DNA from: Pseudomonadota bacterium | GTDB taxonomy: Bacteria; Pseudomonadota; Gammaproteobacteria; Xanthomonadales; Rhodanobacteraceae | Direction: 5' to 3' | Length of the DNA stretch: 9,225 nucleotides | NCBI GenBank assembly: GCA_021783385.1 | Contig: JAJXTX010000009.1 | Location: 14,942 to 24,166 of the forward strand | In this document: piece by piece, positions 1 through 6,600 of the stretch | Layout of the letters: every line of letters starts with the position of its first letter | Numbering within the stretch: position 1 is the stretch's first letter | Position numbers and translations under genes: made by a program | Notes under the pieces: model-generated | What the model was told of the DNA's origin: nothing | What the model saw: only the letters and a program-made list of their open reading frames with translations | Database searches by the model: none

Positions 1-461
1 GCGCGCTCGTCGAGGCCGCCTTCGTACATCCAGTAATGGCAGCGCTGCATGCCGAGTTCGGCATAGGTGGCCTGCGCGCGCAGGTTTTCGGTTTCCACGT
101 ACAGCCGCAGACCCACCGCGGCCGACGCGCGGGCACGCTGTGCGACCTCGGCGTGCAGCGCGCGGAACACGCCGCCGCGGCGCGCCGCCGGGATCACGTA
201 GACGCTCTGGATCCACCAGAAATCGCCGCAGCGCCAGTCGCTCCACTCGTAGGTGACCAGCAGGCTGCCAACCGCCACGCCGTCGCGCTCGGCAATCAGG
301 TAAAAGCCTCGCTGCGGCTGCGCGAACACGCCGGCGATACCGCGTTCGAGCCGCGCCGGTTCGAGCCGCTTGCGCTCGGTCTCCCACGCCATCGCGGCAT
401 TCCAGCGCAGCAGCTCGGGGAGGTCGGCGGGTACGGCGGCGCGGATCAGCAGCGTGGACAC
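1..461 (-). CDS. GNAT-family N-acetyltransferase (3' end cut by the window edge)
   Basis: This gene reads leftward from a GTG at 461-459 and is open to the edge, giving 153 codons plus two bases. The start is supported by GGAG at 470-467, five bases upstream, and the protein begins MSTLLIRAAVPADLPELL, a typical GNAT opening (beta1 followed by alpha1). Motif A is clear: the beta4 strand IQSVYVIP (84-91), then the acetyl-CoA pyrophosphate loop ARRGGVFRAL (93-102), which fits R/QxxGxG/A except that Phe99 replaces the last small residue. LRLYVETENLRAQATYAELG (118-137) is the motif B-type strand and helix that ends in the usual Y-x-x-x-G. GNATs of this size are about 150-165 residues, so only a few residues are probably missing. 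Family knowledge predicts acetyl-CoA-dependent transfer to an amine in the cytosol. The substrate cannot be read from the sequence. It is divergent from the glucan synthase gene and shows no evident functional tie to it. Confidence 0.88.
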   Translation of the reverse strand, partial: MSTLLIRAAVPADLPELLRWNAAMAWETERKRLEPARLERGIAGVFAQPQRGFYLIAERDGVAVGSLLVTYEWSDWRCGDFWWIQSVYVIPAARRGGVFRALHAEVAQRARASAAVGLRLYVETENLRAQATYAELGMQRCHYWMYEGGLDER

Positions 462-466
462 GGGAA

Positions 467-470
467 CTCC
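467..470 (-). promoter_or_regulatory. Ribosome binding site for the acetyltransferase
   Basis: Read on the minus strand, GGAG lies five bases upstream of the GTG at 461-459. It decides this start. No ATG gives a better N-terminus, and the following residues already match the first strand of the GNAT fold. Confidence 0.6.
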
Positions 471-613
471 GGCAGGCGAGGACGATGCCTCGCATCCTAG
501 CGCGCAGCCTTCACATGCGCTGGCGTACCGTGGCGCAGGCACCGGCCGCAGTCTGAGTGCGCGTGACCGGCCTCCGGCGGCGCCCGACGGCCGCCAGCGC
601 ATCGTCCCTGCCG

Positions 614-619
614 AAGGAA
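614..619 (+). promoter_or_regulatory. Ribosome binding site (AAGGAA) selecting the TTG start of the glucan synthase
   Basis: AAGGAA is followed by nine bases and then TTG at 629-631, in the synthase frame. Other in-frame start candidates are GTG at 557 and 563 and CTG at 608, and none has a purine-rich ribosome binding site at proper distance. The first in-frame ATG (761) falls inside the segment SELFSAEQMEQHG, which looks like conserved N-terminal family sequence. Translation should therefore begin upstream of it. Confidence 0.6.
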
Positions 620-628
620 AGTCAGCTC

Positions 629-3600
629 TTGGATATCGGAAGCACCCTGGACCAGCTCAAGCTGCGCCGCCTGCAGGCATTCCGCCGCCGCCGCGCTGCG
701 GCCCGCGGCAAGCCCGAGCAGGAGCCCGCGCTGCGCTCGGAGCTGTTCAGCGCCGAGCAGATGGAGCAGCACGGTCACACCCTGGCCAGTCAGCATCGGC
801 TGAGCGCGCGTGCCAGCGGCAACCCCCTGCTGGCGCGGCTGGCCGACAACGAGGCGGTGCTGATCCACGCCTGCGAGCGGCTCACCGTGGCGACCCGGCT
901 GAAGCGGCGGATCACGCCGGCGGCCGAGTGGCTGCTGGACAACTTCTACCTGATCGAGGAGCAGATCCGGATCGCCCGCCGGCATCTGCCGCAGGGCTAC
1001 AGCCGCGAGCTGCCGCGGCTGGAAAACGGCCCGTCGGCGGGCCTGCCGCGGGTCTACGACATCGCGCTGGAAATCATCTCGCACGGCGATGGCCGCGTCG
1101 GCACCGGCAGCCTCGGCCGCTTCGTGAGCGCCTACCAGACGGTCAGCCCGCTGAAGCTGGGCGAGCTGTGGGCGATTCCGATCATGCTGCGGCTGGCACT
1201 GATCGAGAACCTGCGCCGGGTCGCCGCGCGGGTGATGGCCGACTGGCGCGCGCGCGGCAAGGCGGCGCGCTGGGCCGATGCGATGACCGCCACCGCCGAA
1301 CGCGACCCCAAGAGCGTGGTGCTGGTGGTGGCCGACATGGCGCGCTCCAATCCGCCGATGAGCGGCCCGTTCGTCGCCGAGATGGCACGCCGGCTGCAGG
1401 GCCAGAGCCCGGCGCTGGCGCTGCCGCTGAGCTGGATCGAGCAGCGGCTGGCCGAATCGGGCCAGAGCATCGCGCATCTGGTGCAGCTGGAGGCGCAGCA
1501 GCAGGCCGCCAGCCAGGTCTCGATCAGCAACAGCATCGCCAGCCTGCGCGCGCTGTCGGCGATCGACTGGCGCGATTTCGTCGAGCACACCAGCCTGGTC
1601 GAGCAGCGCCTGCGCGAGGATCCGGCCGGCGTCTACGCCGCGATGGATTTCGCCACCCGCGACCATTACCGCCACGTGGTGGAGGCGCTGGCACGCACGC
1701 ACCGGCTGGCCGAACCGGCGGTAGCCGACGCGGTGATCGAGCTGTGCCGGCGGCATGCCGCGGCAGCAACCGCGCTGCCGCAGCACGTCGGCTTTTATCT
1801 GATCGACGCCGGCCGGCGCGCGCTGGAGCAGCATCTGGGCGTGCGCCCGGGCGCGGTCGAAACGCTGCGCCGACTGTTCGACCGCGCGCCGCTGCCGATC
1901 TACCTGGGCCTGCTGGCGCTGCTCACCTTCGCCTTTGCGCGGCCGCTGATCCTGGAGGCCGCGCATGCCGGGCTGTCGCCCTGGGCGCTGGCCGGCGTCG
2001 CGATTCCGGCCATCATCCTGGCCAGCCAGCTGGGACTGAGCCTGCTCAACTGGCTGGCCACGCTGACGGTGTCGCCGCAACGGCTGCCGCGGATGGACTA
2101 TTCGGACGGCATCCCGGCCGCCGCGCGCACGCTGGTGGCGATCCCCAGCCTGTTCGCCAGCGCGCAGGACATCGAGGATCTGATGGAGGCGCTCGAAGTG
2201 CGCTTCCTCGGCAACCGCGACGAGCACCTGCACTTCGCCCTGCTGACCGATTTCACCGACGCCGCCACGCAGACGCTGCCCGGCGACGAGGCGCTGCTGC
2301 AGCTGGCGCAGCGGCGCATCGAAGCGCTCAACACGCGCTACGCGAGCGCGCACACCGACCGCTTCTTCCTGCTGCACCGGCCACGCCGGTGGAACGCCAC
2401 CGAGCAGTGCTGGATGGGCCACGAGCGCAAGCGCGGCAAGCTGGCCGACCTCAACGCACTGCTGCGTGGCCACGGCGCCGAGCACTTCATGCGCATCGTG
2501 GGCGACCTGGCGGCGCTGCCGCCGGTGCGCTACGTGATCACCCTGGACACCGATACCGAGCTGCCGCGCGACGCTGCGCAGGAGTTCGTCGGTGCGCTCG
2601 ACCATCCGCTCAACCGCGCCGTGTACGACCCGGCGCGCGGCCGCGTGGTGAGCGGTTACGGCATCCTGCAGCCGCGCGTGGGGATCAGCCTGCCCAGCAC
2701 CGCACGCTCGCGCTATGCGCAGCTTTATGGCAGCGACGCCGGCATCGATCCGTACACGCAGATGGTCTCGGACGTCTACCAGGACGTGTTCCACGAGGGC
2801 TCGTTCATCGGCAAGGGCATCTACGACGTCGATGCGTTCGAGCTCAGCCTGCACGACCGTTTTCCGCCAAACCGCATCCTCAGTCACGACCTGGTCGAGG
2901 GCTGCCACGCCCGCGCGGGGCTGCTCAGCGACGTGCAGCTGTACGAGGAATACCCGGCCCGCTACAGCGCCGACGTGCGCCGGCGCCATCGCTGGATCCG
3001 CGGCGACTGGCAGCTGCTGCCGTGGCTGCTGCCGTGGGCACCGACCGCGCGCGAGGGCTGGCGCAGGAACGCGCTGACCGCGCTGTCGCGCTGGAAGATT
3101 CTCGACAACCTGCGCCGCAGCCTGGTGCCGACCTCACTGCTGCTGCTGCTGATCACCGGCTGGCTGCGGCTGCCGACGGCGCTGTCGTGGATGCTGGCCG
3201 TGCTGGCGATGGTGCTGATTCCACCGCTGCTGGCGGCGCTGCTCGACCTGGTGCAGAAGCCGCCTGAGGTGCAGCTGGACCAGCACCTGCGCGGCGCCGT
3301 GCGCGCCGCCGGCCAGCACCTGGCGCGGATGGCGCTGGCACTGGCATGGCTGCCGCACGAGGCGCAGTACAGCCTCGATGCGATCGTGCGCACGCTGTGG
3401 CGCATTGCAGTCAGCCAGCGTCGGCTGCTGCAGTGGCAAACCTCCAGCGAGGTGCAGCGGCACAGCAGCAATGCGCCCGCCGCGCTGTGGCGGCTGATGT
3501 GGATCGGCCCGCTGCTGGCGCTGCTGCTCGGCGCCGCGCTGGCCTGGCAGCGGCCGCTGGTGCTGCTGCTGGCCGCACCGCTGCTGCTGTTGTGGCTGCT

Positions 3601-6600
3601 GTCGCCCGGCATCGCGTGGTGGATCAGCCAGCCGCGGGTGCCGCGCGCGTTTGCGCCGACGGCGGCGCAGCTGGGCTTCCTGCGTGCGCTGGCGCGGCGC
3701 ACCTGGGCCTTCTTCGATACCCACGTTGGCGCCGCCGATCACTGGCTGCCGCCGGACAACCTGCAGGAACAGCCGGCGCCGGTGCTGGCCCACCGCACCT
3801 CGCCGACCAACATCGGGCTGGCGCTGCTGGCCAACCTCGCCGGGCACGACTTCGGCTATCTCGGCAGCGGCCGATTGCTGGAGCGCACACGCCAGACGCT
3901 GGCCAGCATGCAGGCGCTGCCGCGCCACCGCGGCCACTTCTACAACTGGTACGACACACAGACCCTGCAGCCGCTGGCGCCGCTGTACGTGTCGGCGGTG
4001 GACAGCGGCAACCTCGCCGGCCATCTGCTGACGCTGCGGCCCGGACTGCTGGCGCTGCTTGACGAGCCGGTGTTCCAGCCGCGCGTGCTGCAGGGACTGC
4101 TCGATACGCTCGGCGTGCTGCGCGAGTCGCTCGGTGACGCCCACGCCGGTGCGCTGCAGCCGCTGCGGCAACTGCTGCAGGCGGCGCTGGCCGCGCCGCC
4201 GACCGCCCCCAGCGCGGCACTGGCGCTGCTGCGCCGGGTGCACGCGCTGGCGCAGGTGCTGGGCGCCACGCTGGCGGCCGAGCCGGACAGCGAGGCGGCG
4301 TTCTGGCTGGATGCGCTGCTCGCGCAGTGCGCCGAGCTGCAGGACGAGGCGGCCGCCTTCCAGCTCGATCCGCCGCCCGACGGCGACGCCGGCTTCAGCG
4401 GCATCCCCACGCTGCTGCAGCTGGCGCGGATCGAACCGCTGTGCTGGCCGGCCGGAGCCGGCGCCGAGGCGGTGCGCGAGCGCGCGCGCGAACGCATCGG
4501 GCAGCTGGAGCAGCTGGCCGACCAGGCCGGCGAACTGGCGCTGATGGATTACCGCTTCCTGTACGACAGCGCGCGCGACCTGCTGGCGATCGGCTACAAC
4601 GTGGAGGAGCGTCGACTCGACGCCAGTTACTACGACCTGCTGGCGTCGGAGGCGCGACTGGCCAGCTTCGTGGCGATCGCGCAGGGCCAGCTGCCGCAGG
4701 AAAACTGGTTCTCGCTCGGCCGCCTGCTCACCACCAGCGGCGGCGAGCCGGTGCTGCTGTCGTGGACCGGCTCGATGTTCGAGTACCTGATGCCGATGCT
4801 GGTGATGCCCAGCTACGAAGGCACCCTGCTCGACCAGAGCTGCCGCGCGGCGGTGGCGCGGCAGATCGAATACGGCAACCAGCTCAGCGTGCCGTGGGGC
4901 GTGTCCGAGTCCGGCTACAACATGCTCGACGCCCACTTCACCTACCAGTATCGCGCATTCGGCGTGCCCGGGCTGGGGCTGAAGCGCGGCCTCGGCGACG
5001 ACGTGGTGATCGCGCCCTACGCCAGCGCGCTGGCGCTGATGGTGGCGCCGGCCGAGGCCACCCGCAATCTGCAGCGGCTGGCGCAGCTGGGCGCGCAGGG
5101 CCGCTTCGGCCTGTACGAGGCAATCGACTACACCCCGGCGCGGCTGCCGCTGGGGCAATCATCAGCGCTGGTGCGCTCGTTCATGGTGCATCACCAGGGC
5201 ATGAGCCTGCTGGCGCTGAACCATGCGCTGCTGGGGCAGCCGATGCCGCGGCGCTTCGAGTCCGACCCGCAGTTCCAGGCCACCAGCCTGCTGCTGCAGG
5301 AGCGCATCCCGCGCACCGCGGCGGAGTACCTGCACGCCTCCGGCTTCCCCGACATGGACGGCGACGCCCGCGTGCCGGAAACCCGGCTGCGCGTGTTCGG
5401 CGATCCGGACCGGCCGCGGCCGGCGGTGCAGCTGCTTTCCAACGGCAGCTACCACGTGATGCTGAGCAGCGCCGGCGGCGGCTACAGCCGCTGCCGCGAG
5501 CTGGCCGTGACGCGCTGGCAGGAGGACATCACGCGCGACCACTGGGGCATGTTCTGTTACCTGCGCGACGTCGCCAGCGGCGCCTACTGGTCGACCGCTT
5601 ACCAGCCCACGCGGAAGAAGACCGAGCAGTTCGAGGCGATCTTCTCCGATGCCCGCGCCGAGTTCCGCGTGCGCGAGCGCGAGTTCGACGCGCACACCGA
5701 GATCGTGGTGTCGCCGGAGGACGACATCGAGCTGCGCCGCACCCGCATCACCAACCGCGGCCGCACGCGTCGCACGATCGAGCTGACCAGCTACGCCGAG
5801 GTGGTACTGGCACCACCGCTGGCCGACGCGCTGCACCCGGCCTTCAGCAAGCTGTTCGTGCAGACCGAGCTGGTGCCCGAACTGCAGGCGATCGTGTGCA
5901 GCCGGCGGCCGCGCGCGCAGCACGAGGCGGTACCGTGGATGTGTCACCTGCTGGCGGTGCACAACGCCGACATCGACGAGATCTCCTACGAGACCGATCG
6001 CGCCCGCTTCATCGGCCGCGGCCGCAGCACGGCGTGGCCGCAGGCGCTCGACCTGGAACAAACGCGGCTGACCGGCAGTGCCGGCTCGGTGCTCGACCCG
6101 ATCGTGGCGATCCGCTGCCGCATCACGCTGGAGCCGGAGCAGTCGGCCACCGTGGACCTGGTCACCGGCATGGCCGACAGCCGCAGCGGCTGCCTGCAAC
6201 TGATCGGCAAATACCGCGACCGCCATCTGGCCGACCGAGTGTTCGACCTGGCCTGGACCCACAGCCAGGTGATGCTGCGCCAGCTCAACGCCACGCTGGC
6301 CGACGCGCAGCTGTACGAGCACATGGCCACCGCGATCATCTACCCGAACGCCAACCTGCGCGCCGACACCGGCATCCTGCTCAACAATCGCCGCGGCCAG
6401 TCCGGGCTGTGGGGGCAGTCGATCTCCGGCGACCTGCCGATCGTGCTGTTGCAGATCGCCGACCCGGCACGGATCGAGCTGGTGCGCCAGCTGGTGCAGG
6501 CGCACGCGTACTGGCGGCTGAAAGGGCTGGCGGTGGATCTGGTGATCTGGAACGAGGACCGCGCCGGCTACCGGCAGGAGCTGCAGGACCAGATCATGGG

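Larger units (their letters stand above)
462..628. promoter_or_regulatory. Divergent intergenic region between the acetyltransferase and the glucan synthase
   Basis: This 167-bp gap must hold the promoters of both divergent genes unless either is read from further away. I see no convincing sigma-70 promoter pair on either strand. On the minus strand TAGGAT (499-494) matches four of six bases of a -10 box, but nothing resembling a -35 lies 16-18 bp upstream. A perfect 6-bp inverted repeat, GGCGGC (576-581) and GCCGCC (590-595) with an 8-base loop, could fold in the synthase leader upstream of its ribosome binding site. In DNA this GC-rich such a short stem may be chance. The in-frame TGA at 554-556 sets the upstream limit of the synthase reading frame. 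Confidence 0.45.

Noticed and set aside
541..572. Direct repeat ACCGGCC at 541-547 and 566-572, considered as a paired operator
   Set aside because: Seven GC-rich bases recur easily by chance in this composition. There is no dyad symmetry and no nearby promoter to give it meaning.
497..2989. An 830-codon minus-strand open frame that also spans the intergenic gap
   Set aside because: It is antisense to the N-terminal and GT84 region and shows no domain or ribosome binding site. The real minus-strand gene on the left starts at 461 in a different frame.
370..3267. A 965-codon plus-strand open frame
   Set aside because: It is out of frame with the synthase and low in complexity (Ala/Arg/Gly/Pro). 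It starts inside the acetyltransferase gene and contains none of the family motifs seen in the true frame.
3540..3610. Leu-codon (CTG) clusters, considered as a simple-sequence repeat
   Set aside because: They encode the hydrophobic helices of the synthase near residues 956-991 and are explained by the protein.
3134..5158. A 674-codon minus-strand open frame ending in a run of Gln
   Set aside because: It is antisense to the transmembrane and cyclisation-domain coding region. The Gln-rich stretches are the complement of Leu (CTG) runs in the membrane helices.
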